Shown: positions 25,945 through 35,201 of the stretch, piece after piece
How positions within the stretch are numbered: position 1 is the first letter of the stretch
How the letters are laid out: every line of letters starts with the position of its first letter
Origin: ZC4RG20 sp963782445
GTDB taxonomy: Bacteria > Pseudomonadota > Gammaproteobacteria > Steroidobacterales > Rariloculaceae
Assembly: GCA_963782445.1 (NCBI GenBank)
Contig: CAWAJM010000001.1
Coordinates: 2,232,001-2,296,000, forward strand
Length of the DNA stretch: 64,000 nucleotides
Reading direction: 5' to 3'
Translations under genes and position numbers: made by a program
The notes under the pieces: generated by a model
The model's input: only the letters and a program-made list of their open reading frames with translations
The model's database searches: none
Told to the model about the DNA's origin: nothing

Positions 25945-26418
25945 TCAGAGAGCCGAAAGATCGATGATCTGCGCCTCGAGCTCGGCGGCCGAGACTCCGA
26001 TCCGAGCCAGCGCGATCGGAAGCTTGAAACGGCGCGGTCCCGCGCTGCCGGGGTTCAGGTACAGCACGCCTTCGCGGCGCTCGATACGCGGCTGGTGCGA
26101 ATGGCCCGCGATGACTGCCGCGAAGCCGGCGGCCGCGGGGTCGAGGTCGAGCTCGTGCACGTCGTGCAGCACGTAGAGCGCGTGCGGGCCGACCTCGACG
26201 ACGGCGGTCGCCGGCAGCTGGTGGGCGGCCCACTTGTCGACGTTGCCGCGCACGGCATGGACCGGGGCGAGCGCGGCCAGGGTCTCGAGCACCTCGGGCT
26301 TGCCAACGTCGCCTGCGTGAATCAGCAGTTCGCAGCCTTCGAGCGCACGCAGAGCCTCGGGCCGCACGAGTCCGTGCGTGTCCGAAATCACGCCGACTTG
26401 CGTGACCGCCTCAGCCAT
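25945..26418 (-). CDS. YfcE/MJ0936-type metallophosphoesterase
   Basis: A 157-residue calcineurin-like phosphoesterase. Metal ligands are visible in order: ISDTHG (D13, H15), HAGDVG, RGNVD and AGHSHQPR, with a final NPGSAGPRRF. Small family members hydrolyse phosphodiesters such as cyclic nucleotides or model substrates. It is the last gene of the phosphoketolase/acetate kinase operon; its start overlaps the acetate kinase stop by 8 nt. Confidence 0.88.
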   Translation of the reverse strand: MAEAVTQVGVISDTHGLVRPEALRALEGCELLIHAGDVGKPEVLETLAALAPVHAVRGNVDKWAAHQLPATAVVEVGPHALYVLHDVHELDLDPAAAGFAAVIAGHSHQPRIERREGVLYLNPGSAGPRRFKLPIALARIGVSAAELEAQIIDLSAL

Positions 26419-27607
26419 CGAGCACGGTCAGCGTCGCGCCCGCGATCACGGCCTCCTCGTCCACGGGGATCACGTGCACCTCGATCGCCGAGGCACTCGT
26501 CGAGATACGCCCGCCCCTGCCGACGCATTCGGCATTGGCCGCCGGGTCGATCTCGAGGCCGAGCCAGGCGAGGCCTGCGCAGATGCGGGCGCGGACCTCG
26601 GGCGAGTGCTCCCCGATGCCGCCGCCGAATCCAAGGACGCCGAGGCCGCCGAGCACCGCGGCATAGGCGCCGAGGTACTTGTGCAGCCGATGATAGAAAG
26701 CCGCGAGCGCCAGCGCGGCGCCCGCGTGGCGCTCGCTCTCGAGGCGCAGCAGCTCCCGGACGTCGTTCGAGACGCCGGAGAGGCCGAGCAGACCCGAGCG
26801 GCGATTCAGTGCGTCGTCGATTTCCCGCGGCGGCAAACCGAGGCGCATCAAGTACATGAGGACGCCGGGATCGACATCGCCCGAGCGCGTGCCCATGACG
26901 AGCCCTTCGAGCGGCGTGAAACCCATGCTCGTCTCGACCGGCCGGCCGTTGCGCAGAGCGACGGCCGAGCAGCCCTGACCCAGCTGCAGCGTCACGGTGC
27001 GCCCGTAGGCTGCCGGGCTCGCGGCATCGCGCAGGCGCTCGGCCATGTACTCGTGGGCCAGGCCATGAAAGCCATAGCGGCGGATGCCGTAGCGCCGCGT
27101 CCATTCGCCCGGAATCGCGTACGTGCGCACGCTCTCCGGCAAATCGTGGAAGAAGCCGGTATCGAACACGGCCACCATGGGCACGCTCGGGAAACGCTCG
27201 CCGACGATCTCCATGACGGCCAGCGCGTGCGGATTGTGCAGCGGCGCGAGGCTCGACAGGGTCTTGAGCCGGTCGAAGACCGAGGCTGTGACGCGCACGG
27301 GCCTCGAGAACGTCGAGCCGCCGTGCACGACGCGGTGCCCGCTGCCCAAGACGCTGCCGGACTCGAGCGAGAACCCGTCGGCGCCCGCCTCGAGGCGGTC
27401 GAGAATCACGCCCGCGGCTTCTCCGGCGCCGCCGATCCCGGCAAGCCGCTCCGGCGGCCGACCGTCGAGCCTCAGCACCGGCTCGGAGTGGTCCAGGTCC
27501 TCGACGTTGGCCCTGAACCTGCGGGTCGGTCCCTCGGCCGCGAACAGCTCGAACTTCAGCGAAGAGCTGCCGGCGTTGAAAACCAGCAACCGGCGTTCGC
27601 GGGTCAT
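26411..27607 (-). CDS. ackA: Acetate kinase
   Basis: A 398-residue enzyme interconverting acetyl phosphate + ADP and acetate + ATP. Signatures are the N-terminal phosphate-1 loop LLVFNAGSSSLKFELF, HRVVHGGSTFSRP, the GFHGLAHEY loop, the adenosine-site LGQGCSAVAL and STSMGFTPLEGLVMGTRSGD, and a C-terminal GGIGEHSPEVR. It looks complete. The phosphoketolase encoded upstream in the same direction produces its substrate acetyl phosphate. 37 nt separate it from the universal stress gene. Confidence 0.95.
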   Translation of the reverse strand: MTRERRLLVFNAGSSSLKFELFAAEGPTRRFRANVEDLDHSEPVLRLDGRPPERLAGIGGAGEAAGVILDRLEAGADGFSLESGSVLGSGHRVVHGGSTFSRPVRVTASVFDRLKTLSSLAPLHNPHALAVMEIVGERFPSVPMVAVFDTGFFHDLPESVRTYAIPGEWTRRYGIRRYGFHGLAHEYMAERLRDAASPAAYGRTVTLQLGQGCSAVALRNGRPVETSMGFTPLEGLVMGTRSGDVDPGVLMYLMRLGLPPREIDDALNRRSGLLGLSGVSNDVRELLRLESERHAGAALALAAFYHRLHKYLGAYAAVLGGLGVLGFGGGIGEHSPEVRARICAGLAWLGLEIDPAANAECVGRGGRISTSASAIEVHVIPVDEEAVIAGATLTVLDG

Positions 27608-27644
27608 GGTCGGCGCGAACGCGCGTCCGGCGCCCAGCAGGCTT

Positions 27645-28532
27645 TCATTCTATCTCCTCCCCGACCTTGAGCTTGAACGCCGGGCGCGGGCCGGCCTTCA
27701 CGAGCAGGACCGCGCGGTCGGTCGTCGCAAGCAGCTGCTTGACGACGCCCGCATGGCCGCGTACGAAGTGGCCGTGCCAGCCCATGACGATCAGGCTCAC
27801 GGCGTGCTCTTCGATGAGCGCGAACAGCTCCTCGCCCGGGTCGCCGCGGCATAGCAGCACGTCCTCGATACACTCGCACTCGTCCGGCCCGCACTCCGGC
27901 AGCAAGCGGCTGACGAGCTCGTGCAGCCGATGCGGATACTCGTGATGAGGCTCATCCGCGTAGCGCGCCTCGGCCGCGAGTCCGGCCGGCTCGTTGCCTG
28001 CGCCGACGACGTGTGCGACCTCGACGGCAAAGCCGGCGGCGTTCGCCAGCCGCACGGCGATCCCGAGCGCTGCGTCGGCCTCGAACTCGCCGCTGAGCGG
28101 CACGAGCGCGCGCGTCCACGGCAGCCGCTCGCGATAGCCGGAAGGCATGACGAGCACGGGGACTCGGCTGTGCTCGGCGACCCAGCGCGTCACGTGGCCA
28201 AGCAACTTGAAAGGATCGGCATCGGCGGCCTCGGTCTCGGCGGCCTCACCGCGCGCCGTGAGGATCACGAGGTCCGCTCCGAGGTCGTCGATCGCCTCCA
28301 GCACGGCCCTTTCGGGGAATTCGGGGGCCTGGTGCAGCGTAACGCGCGGCCGGATCGCACGCGGCACCTTGAGCCGGTCGAGTGCCTCCTGCGCCGGCAG
28401 GTCGTCCGGCGCCGCACCAAGAACGTGCAGCTCGGCGTCCAGGCGCTCGGCGAGCCAGGCGGCGGCGCCGAGGCTGCACGCGGCGCGCTCCGACCCGTCG
28501 AGCGCCACGAGCAGCGAGGAGTAACGCTTCAT
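27645..28532 (-). CDS. Universal stress protein, tandem-domain
   Basis: A 295-residue protein starting MKRYSSLLVALDGSERAACS. Two UspA-like domains are present (about 1-140 and 150-290). The second carries LIVMGWHGHFVRGHAGVVKQ and a hydrophobic end (AVLLVKAGPR), resembling the ATP-binding G-x2-G-x9-G-S/T motif, here without a perfect match. It starts inside the stop of the HAD-GH65 gene (ATGA), so it belongs to the phosphoketolase operon. Tandem Usp proteins accompany such carbon/oxygen-stress operons in many proteobacteria. Confidence 0.88.
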   Translation of the reverse strand: MKRYSSLLVALDGSERAACSLGAAAWLAERLDAELHVLGAAPDDLPAQEALDRLKVPRAIRPRVTLHQAPEFPERAVLEAIDDLGADLVILTARGEAAETEAADADPFKLLGHVTRWVAEHSRVPVLVMPSGYRERLPWTRALVPLSGEFEADAALGIAVRLANAAGFAVEVAHVVGAGNEPAGLAAEARYADEPHHEYPHRLHELVSRLLPECGPDECECIEDVLLCRGDPGEELFALIEEHAVSLIVMGWHGHFVRGHAGVVKQLLATTDRAVLLVKAGPRPAFKLKVGEEIE

Positions 28533-31435
28533 TCCGCGACCTCGATCGGAAAGCACCGGCCTCGCCAGGCGAGACCGAGCGCAACTCTGCGCCACCGCTT
28601 CGGAAGCGGGACGCGCACGTCAGTGACCTTCGGGCCCTCGTCGGTGAGGCGGACGCCGAGCACATCGAACACGAGCGCCTGCCACGTGGCCGCCATGCAG
28701 GCCGGATGCACACCGAGCGCACTATTGCCCATGAGATTCGAGAGATCGAGCGTGAGGCTCTGGCGCCAGTACTTCAGCGCCTGGTCGGCGAGCCCGATGC
28801 GCGCGGCCAGCGCCGCATGCACCGGCGGCGACAGACTGCTGCCGTGATCCGTCAACGGCTCGTAGTAGCGGTAGTTGGCGGCCACGATATCGAGCGGGAA
28901 ATCATCCGGAAACAGAAACGGCAGCATGAGCACGTCCGCCTGCTTGAGAAGCTTGAGACGATTGATCCTGTCCCAATCGAAAAGCCGCTCGATGGGCGCC
29001 TTGAAGCGCTCCTCGACCGGCAGCTGGTAGTTCCCGAGCCCGAAGAATCCCGCAAACTGCTCGATGATGCCCTCGGCGTTGGGTCCGGGCCAGTAGATAT
29101 GCCGCGCCGTATCCCGCCAGGCATCGATCTCGTCGTCCTCTAGGCCCAAGCTCGCCGACAGCGCCCGATACGCCTTCGGGGCCTGTGCGCGGAGGCGGGC
29201 CCAAACGCTCGCGGCCTTCTCGAGATTGAAGCGCGCAAGATAGTTCGTATAAGCATTGTCGTCGACGCCGTGGTGATACTCGTCCGGCCCGACGACGCCG
29301 CGAATGTGTTCCTTGCCGTCCGCGCCGCGCTCCGTCCTCCCAGTCCAGAAGCGGGCCGTCTCGGCCAGGATCTCCGCGCCCGGTCCGTACAGAAAGTCCT
29401 CGTCGCCGGTGGCTTCGAAGTAGCGCCAGATACCGTAGGCCACATCGGCGGTCACGTGAATCTGTTGGGTGCCGGTGAAGATCGGAATCTCCTTCTGAGA
29501 CGTACGCAGCACGATCTCGCGCGGCGTCACATCCTCGCCCGTCACGGTCGACTCCCAGGCATAGCAGGCGCCCGGCATGCCCATCGCGGCCGCGCGCCGG
29601 CGCGCACCGTCGAGCGTCGTGTGCCGATAGAGCAGCAGATTGCGTGCCAGCTCCGGCTGCGTGTGCACGAAGAACGGCAGCATGAAGATCTCCGCGTCCC
29701 AAAAGACGTGCCCTTCGTACGCCCGCCCCGATAGCGCGCGGCCGCCGACCGAGACGCGCGGGTCGTGGTCGGCAGCGCTCGAGAGATGGTAGACATGGAA
29801 GCGCAGCGCCTGCTCGACGGCCGGCGACCCGCTCACGCGGATGTCGGCGGCGCGCCAGATCTCGCCCCAGCGCTCGCCATGCAGCGCGAACTCCCCTTCG
29901 AAACTCTGCCAGCCGCGCGCGCGCAGGTCGGCCAAAGCGGCCGCGGCGGGATCCGGGCCGTCCCGGCTCGTGTAAACGACGATCATACGGCGAAACACGA
30001 GTGGCTCGCCGATGGCCGCGTCGACGCCGAAGCGCTGCTGCTCGCGGCCGCTGCCGAGCAGTGTCGTGCGTGCCGCAAGGGCGATCTCGAACCCCGAGGT
30101 TTTGGTCCGGTAGCGCTGCAGGTCGATGCCGCTCTCGTCCGGTTCCGCGGCGAGGGGATCGAGGTGCGGGTGATGGACGCCCAGATCGGGGTCCGTCAGC
30201 GAGACGTCGAGCTCGACGCGCCCAGAGTGGTTGTCGAGCCGAACCGCAACCTCCTGCAGCAGCAGATGCGGAGCGGCGAGGGACGCGCAGCGCCGCGTCC
30301 GCAGGTTGATGCAGCGTCCGCCGCCCGGCTCGAACACCGTCTCGCTCTCGAGGACGGCCGCCTGCATATCCAGGACTCGTCTCTGACTGCGCCAGGCCGA
30401 GTCGACGAGGGTCAGCGCCATGCCGTCGACCTCGAGCCCAATCCGGAACGGGAACGGCAGCGAGACGATCTCGCTATAGGGGTAGTCGCCGCGGTGCGGG
30501 TCCAGAAACTCGTGCTCGGAATACGGCAACGACTCCTGCTTGCGGTCGTAGACGCCCGCGACGAACAGATCGCCCTGCGTGGAAGGCAGCACCGCCTCGA
30601 GCGCGCCGCGTACGCCGAGGTAGCCGTTGCCGAGCGTGAAAATACTCTCGACGCCGCGCTCGCGCGCAGGATCGAAGCCCTCCTGCACGATGCGCCAGGC
30701 CGTGCGCTGGGCCGCGGCGACGAAACGGCGCTCGAGCGCCGGCACGTCGAGCTCCTCGAGATCGGCGACGACGACGTCGGCGCCGCGCCGCTCCAGCGCG
30801 AGCCGATTGCCGCCGCGATCGATGCCGACGACGAGGCCGAAACCGCCCGCACGACCGGCCGCGACCCCGGCCACCGCATCTTCGAACACGAGCGCGCGGG
30901 CCGGCGCGGCCCCGAGCCGGCGCACGCACTCGACGAACGCATCGGGTGAGGGCTTGCCCTCGAGGCCGGCCTCTTCGATGTCGATTCCGTCGAGCCGCAC
31001 GTCGAAGAGCCGTTCGATGCCGGCCGTCGCGAGGATCGTGCGCCCATGGCGGCTCGAGGTCACGATGCCCGTCGCCACGCCGGCCCGCCGCAGGGCCTCG
31101 ACGAGCCCGATCGTCGAGGCGAAGACCTCGACGCCGCGCTGCTCGAGGGCGTGCTCGAACAGCGCATCTTTATGCCGCGCGAGCGCGGCGACCGTCTCGG
31201 CCTCGGGCGGGTCGTCGGGGCCGCCCTCGGGCAGGACGATGTCGCGGACGGCCAGAAAGCTGCGGACGCCCGCGCTGCGCGGCTTGCCGTCTACGTAGGC
31301 GCGATAGTCGGCCTCGGCGTCGAACGGTCGGAACGGCTCTCCCGTCGCAGCCGAACGCTGCTTGAGGAACCGGTCGAACAACGCTTTCCAGGCGGCCGCA
31401 TGCAGCGCCGCCGTGCGCGTCACGACGCCGTCCAT
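28529..31435 (-). CDS. HAD (beta-phosphoglucomutase-like) fused to GH65 disaccharide phosphorylase
   Basis: A bifunctional protein of at least 968 residues. The N-terminal 230 or so residues are a HAD domain (DMDGVV, VTSSRHG, GKPSPDAF, FEDAVAGVAAGRAGG) of the beta-phosphoglucomutase type. The rest is a GH65 phosphorylase (trehalose/maltose/kojibiose type) with FTLGNGYLGVRG, HVFWDAEIFMLPFF, YAWESTVTGED and the acid-base Glu in VGPDEYHHGVDDNAYTNYLA. It would turn a disaccharide + Pi into glucose + beta-glucose-1-phosphate, then glucose-6-phosphate. Start problem: ATG 31435 is the M of F-D-M-D-G and would remove the catalytic Asp. The domain clearly continues upstream (LNFDAAVFD), but no ATG, GTG or TTG lies in that frame before the transaldolase stop. 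GTG 31508 (overlapping that stop) is out of frame. A lost start or an N-terminal indel is likely. Confidence 0.85.
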   Translation of the reverse strand: MDGVVTRTAALHAAAWKALFDRFLKQRSAATGEPFRPFDAEADYRAYVDGKPRSAGVRSFLAVRDIVLPEGGPDDPPEAETVAALARHKDALFEHALEQRGVEVFASTIGLVEALRRAGVATGIVTSSRHGRTILATAGIERLFDVRLDGIDIEEAGLEGKPSPDAFVECVRRLGAAPARALVFEDAVAGVAAGRAGGFGLVVGIDRGGNRLALERRGADVVVADLEELDVPALERRFVAAAQRTAWRIVQEGFDPARERGVESIFTLGNGYLGVRGALEAVLPSTQGDLFVAGVYDRKQESLPYSEHEFLDPHRGDYPYSEIVSLPFPFRIGLEVDGMALTLVDSAWRSQRRVLDMQAAVLESETVFEPGGGRCINLRTRRCASLAAPHLLLQEVAVRLDNHSGRVELDVSLTDPDLGVHHPHLDPLAAEPDESGIDLQRYRTKTSGFEIALAARTTLLGSGREQQRFGVDAAIGEPLVFRRMIVVYTSRDGPDPAAAALADLRARGWQSFEGEFALHGERWGEIWRAADIRVSGSPAVEQALRFHVYHLSSAADHDPRVSVGGRALSGRAYEGHVFWDAEIFMLPFFVHTQPELARNLLLYRHTTLDGARRRAAAMGMPGACYAWESTVTGEDVTPREIVLRTSQKEIPIFTGTQQIHVTADVAYGIWRYFEATGDEDFLYGPGAEILAETARFWTGRTERGADGKEHIRGVVGPDEYHHGVDDNAYTNYLARFNLEKAASVWARLRAQAPKAYRALSASLGLEDDEIDAWRDTARHIYWPGPNAEGIIEQFAGFFGLGNYQLPVEERFKAPIERLFDWDRINRLKLLKQADVLMLPFLFPDDFPLDIVAANYRYYEPLTDHGSSLSPPVHAALAARIGLADQALKYWRQSLTLDLSNLMGNSALGVHPACMAATWQALVFDVLGVRLTDEGPKVTDVRVPLPKRWRRVALGLAWRGRCFPIEVAE

Positions 31436-31504
31436 ATCGAAGACGGCAGCGTCGAAATTCAGCGGCTGGCGATCGCCGGTGTCCGGCTCGGCGCTGATCG
31501 CTCG

Positions 31505-32674
31505 TCACTCCGCGGCGGCGGCCGCCTCACGGGCCGCGCGCCGCGCGGCCTCGATGGTCTCGAGCAGAGAATCGTAGGGCTTGACGAACTTGTCGATACC
31601 CTCCTCGAGCAGCTGCGCCGCCGCGCGCGCCGGATCGATGCCGAGCGCGCTCAGCTCGGCGAGCACGCGCCGTGCGCCTTCGACGCGGCCCCTGAGACGC
31701 GGCGCCGGGTCGCCATGATCGTCGAAGGCGCGCAGCGTCTCGAGCGGCATCGTGTTGACCGTCTCGGGCCCGATCAGCGCCTCGACGTATTTCACGTCGC
31801 TGTAGCTCGGGTCCTTCGTGCCGGTGCTCGCCCACAGCAGCCGCTGAGGCCGGCCGCCCCGGCCGGCGACGCGTTTGAAGCGCGGTGCGGCGCAGAACTC
31901 TTCGAACACCTCGTAAGCCGACCGCGCGCTCGCGATCGCCGCTTCGCCGCGCAGCGCGCGGGCGCGGCGGGCGGGCTCACCGCGGGCGGCGGCGATCGCA
32001 TCGAGCTCGCGATCGACGAGCACGTCGATCCGGCTCAGGAAGAAGCTCGCGACCGAGGCCAGGGCCTCGAGCCGGTGGCCGGCCTCCGCGGCACCCTCCA
32101 GTCCTTCGAGATAGGCCGTGAGCACATCGCGGTAGCGCTCGACGGAAAACAGCAGCGTCACGTTGACGTTGACGCCGTCGGTCACGAGCGCACGCAGCGC
32201 CGTAAGCCCCTCGACCGTGCCCGGAACCTTGATCATGACATTGGGCCGGTCGAGCGTCGTCCACAGATGCTTAGCCTCGGCGATCGTGCCGCCGGCGTCC
32301 TTGGCGAGACGCGGCGAAACCTCGAGACTGACGAAGCCGTCGCCGCCGTCGGCGTCCTCGTAGACCGGCCGCAGCACATCGGCGGCCGCGCGCACGTCCG
32401 CCACGGTCAGCGCCTCGTAGATCTCGACGGCCGACTTGCCCTTGCGCGCGAGCGCTGCGATTTCGGCGTCGTAGTCATCGGTCTCGGCGATGGCCTTCTC
32501 GAAGATGGCCGGGTTCGACGTGATGCCCGAGACGCCCCACTCGCGTACGAAGCGCCCGAGCTCGCCGCCGCTCACGAAGCCGCGCTGAATGAAATCTAGC
32601 CAGGGACTCTGGCCGAAATCGTGCAATCGTTTGAGCGGGCTTCGCCCCGCGGCCGTTACGCTATCCGCCATCAT
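31505..32674 (-). CDS. tal: Transaldolase
   Basis: A 389-residue class I aldolase linking the pentose phosphate pathway to glycolysis (sedoheptulose-7-P + glyceraldehyde-3-P to erythrose-4-P + fructose-6-P). The Schiff-base lysine is in NVMIKVPGTVEG. Other landmarks are GVSGITSNPAIFEKAI, DGVNVNVTLLFSVERY and QRLLWASTGTKDPSYSDVKY. It belongs to the longer transaldolase group often fused to glucose-6-phosphate isomerase, but here it stands alone. AGGAGGA precedes ATG 32674, which overlaps the phosphoketolase stop by 4 nt. Confidence 0.93.
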   Translation of the reverse strand: MMADSVTAAGRSPLKRLHDFGQSPWLDFIQRGFVSGGELGRFVREWGVSGITSNPAIFEKAIAETDDYDAEIAALARKGKSAVEIYEALTVADVRAAADVLRPVYEDADGGDGFVSLEVSPRLAKDAGGTIAEAKHLWTTLDRPNVMIKVPGTVEGLTALRALVTDGVNVNVTLLFSVERYRDVLTAYLEGLEGAAEAGHRLEALASVASFFLSRIDVLVDRELDAIAAARGEPARRARALRGEAAIASARSAYEVFEEFCAAPRFKRVAGRGGRPQRLLWASTGTKDPSYSDVKYVEALIGPETVNTMPLETLRAFDDHGDPAPRLRGRVEGARRVLAELSALGIDPARAAAQLLEEGIDKFVKPYDSLLETIEAARRAAREAAAAAE

Positions 32675-35082
32675 TCTCCTCCTGGGCTCGTCCAGCGCCA
32701 GGCGCGGATCTCGGGCATGTCCTCGCCGTGCGCATAGATGTATTCCTTGTGCTCGATGAGCTTATCCCGCATGAGTTGCCTCGCATAGGCCGCACGCGGC
32801 CCCAAGTCGGGTACCCGGTCGATCACGTCCGAGACGAGGTGGAAGCGGTCCAGCTCGTTGAGCACGGCCATATCGAACGGCGTCGTCGTCGTGCCCTCTT
32901 CCTTATAGCCGCGGACATGCAGGTTGCCGTGATTGCTGCGTCGATAGGTCAGCCGGTGAATGAGCCAAGGATAACCGTGATAGGCAAAGATGATCGGTTT
33001 GTCGCGCGTGAAAAGCGTATCGAAGTTCCGGTCCGAGAGGCCGTGCGGATGCTCCGTCTCCGGCTGCAGGGTCATGAGGTCCACGACGTTGACGACCCGG
33101 ATCCTGAGCTCGGGAAACTGCTCGCGCAGAATCGAGACCGCGGCCAGCGTCTCGAGCGTCGGCACGTCGCCGCAGCAGGCCATGACGACGTGCGGCTCCC
33201 CGCCCTGATCGGAGCTCGCCCAAGGCCAAATGCCGATGCCGGCCGTGCAATGCTTGATCGCGGCCTCCATGTCGAGGAACTGAGGCTCCTCCTGCTTGCC
33301 TGCGACGACGACGTTGACGAAGTCGCGCGAGTTAAGACAGATATCCGCCACGCAGAGCAGCGTGTTCGCGTCGGGCGGCAGATAGATGCGGATGACGTTG
33401 GCCTTCTTGTTCACGACGTGGTCGATGAAGCCGGGGTCCTGATGGCTGAATCCGTTGTGATCCTGCCGCCATACGTGCGAGGTCAGAAGGTAGGTCAGCG
33501 AGGCGATGGGCCGGCGCCACGGAATCTGTTTGCTGACCTTGAGCCATTTCGCATGCTGATTGAACATCGAGTCGACGATGTGGATGAAGGCTTCGTAGCA
33601 CGAGAAGAAGCCGTGCCGGCCCGTCAGCAGATAGCCTTCGAGCCAGCCCTGGCACATATGCTCGGAGAGCACCTCGAAGACGCGGCCGTCGGGCGCGATA
33701 TTCTGATCCACATCGATGAGCGGCTCGACGAGCCGCTTGCCCGTAACCTCGTAGAGCGCGCCGAGCCGATTCGAAGCGTTCTCGTCGGGGGCGAAGACGA
33801 GGAAGTTCCGGCTCTTCGCGTTCTTGCGCATGACGTCGCGAAGGTAGCGGCCGAGCACACGTGTCGACTCGGCCATGGCCGCGCCCGGCTTCGGCACGTC
33901 CACCGCGTAGTGGCGGAAGTCGGGCAGACGCAGGTCCTTGAGCAGTAAGCCGCCGTTCGCATGCGGATTCGCGCCCATACGGCGATCGCCCGCAGGCGGC
34001 AGCTCGAGCAGCTCACGAACTGGGACGCCGTCCTCGTCGAAAAGCTCCTCGGGCCGGTAGCTGCGCATCCACGCCTCGAGCTGCACGAGGTGCTCGGGAT
34101 TCTCGCGCAGTCCCGAGAGCGGCACCTGGTGTGCGCGCCACGTGCCTTCGACGGGCTCGCCGTCGACGGTCGCCGGCCCGGTCCAGCCCTTCGGGGTCCG
34201 CAATATCAGCATCGGCCACGCCGGGCGCTTCGCGACCCCGCGCTCGCGCGCCTCGGCCTGGATTTCGCCGATGCGGTCGAGCAGCCGGTCGAGTGCAGCG
34301 GCCATTTCCGCGTGAACCTTTTTGGGATCGTGGCCGGAGACGAAGGTCGGCTCATACCCGTAGCCTCGGAACAGCTCGGTGAGCTCCTCCTCCGGCAACC
34401 GCGAAAGCACGCTCGGGTTCGCGATCTTCCAGCCGTTCAGGTGCAGGATCGGCAACACCGCGCCGTCATGGATCGGATTCAGGAACTTGTTCGAGTGCCA
34501 GCTCGTCGCGAGCGCACCCGTCTCGGCCTCGCCGTCCCCGACGACACAGGCCACGACGAGATTCGGATTGTCGAAAGCCGCGCCGTAGGCGTGCGCGATC
34601 GAGTAGCCGAGCTCGCCGCCCTCGTGAATCGAGCCCGGCGTCTCGGGCGCCGCGTGGCTCGGCACGCCGCCGGGGAACGAGAACTGCTTGAAGAGCCTCT
34701 GCATGCCCTCCGCGTCCTGCGAGATCTCGGGATACAGCTCGCTGTACGTCCCTTCGAGCCAGGTGTTCGCGACCATCGCGGGACCGCCGTGACCGGGGCC
34801 CGTGATGAAAATCATGTCCAGCCCCCGTTCCTTGATGACGCGGTTCAGGTGCACGTAGATGAAGTTCAGACCGGGCGTCGTGCCCCAGTGACCCAGTAGG
34901 CGCGGCTTGACGTGCTCGAGACGCAACGGTTCGCGCAGCAACGGGTTGTCCATGAGGTAGATCTGGCCGACGGACAAGTAGTTCGCCGCACGCCAATAGG
35001 CGTCCATGCGCCGCAGCAGCTCGGGACCCGGCGACTTGGCCGTCCCACCTTCTTCGGGCACCGGATTCGCTAGTGCATTCAT
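32671..35082 (-). CDS. xfp: Xylulose-5-P/fructose-6-P phosphoketolase
   Basis: An 803-residue ThDP enzyme cleaving xylulose-5-phosphate (or fructose-6-phosphate) with phosphate to acetyl phosphate and an aldose phosphate. Motifs: NYLSVGQIYLMDNPLL, the GHWGTTPGLNF loop, TGPGHGGPAMVANTWLEG, GELGYSIAHAYGAAFDNPN, the ThDP motif VGDGEAETGALATSWHSNKF and HLNGWKIANPSVL, plus the C-terminal CHGYPWLIHRLTYRR-like region. ATG 35082 (MNALANPVPEEGG) is chosen because the frame upstream is antisense to the propeller gene and unrelated. It is the first gene of a tight operon with tal, GH65, usp, ackA and a phosphoesterase. Confidence 0.95.
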   Translation of the reverse strand: MNALANPVPEEGGTAKSPGPELLRRMDAYWRAANYLSVGQIYLMDNPLLREPLRLEHVKPRLLGHWGTTPGLNFIYVHLNRVIKERGLDMIFITGPGHGGPAMVANTWLEGTYSELYPEISQDAEGMQRLFKQFSFPGGVPSHAAPETPGSIHEGGELGYSIAHAYGAAFDNPNLVVACVVGDGEAETGALATSWHSNKFLNPIHDGAVLPILHLNGWKIANPSVLSRLPEEELTELFRGYGYEPTFVSGHDPKKVHAEMAAALDRLLDRIGEIQAEARERGVAKRPAWPMLILRTPKGWTGPATVDGEPVEGTWRAHQVPLSGLRENPEHLVQLEAWMRSYRPEELFDEDGVPVRELLELPPAGDRRMGANPHANGGLLLKDLRLPDFRHYAVDVPKPGAAMAESTRVLGRYLRDVMRKNAKSRNFLVFAPDENASNRLGALYEVTGKRLVEPLIDVDQNIAPDGRVFEVLSEHMCQGWLEGYLLTGRHGFFSCYEAFIHIVDSMFNQHAKWLKVSKQIPWRRPIASLTYLLTSHVWRQDHNGFSHQDPGFIDHVVNKKANVIRIYLPPDANTLLCVADICLNSRDFVNVVVAGKQEEPQFLDMEAAIKHCTAGIGIWPWASSDQGGEPHVVMACCGDVPTLETLAAVSILREQFPELRIRVVNVVDLMTLQPETEHPHGLSDRNFDTLFTRDKPIIFAYHGYPWLIHRLTYRRSNHGNLHVRGYKEEGTTTTPFDMAVLNELDRFHLVSDVIDRVPDLGPRAAYARQLMRDKLIEHKEYIYAHGEDMPEIRAWRWTSPGGE

Positions 35083-35201
35083 CGTTCTGGCTTCCCCATC
35101 TCCCGCCGCGCGAGGCTGGTGCTCGACCGGCGAGGCAAGATCCATGCCCCCGCTCCGAGCCTCCCATTGTGCGCAAGCCGGCGCCGGAACGCACTTCGCA
35201 A

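Noticed and set aside
31046..32599. 517-residue plus-strand ORF opposite transaldolase
   Set aside because: Antisense shadow without recognisable domains.
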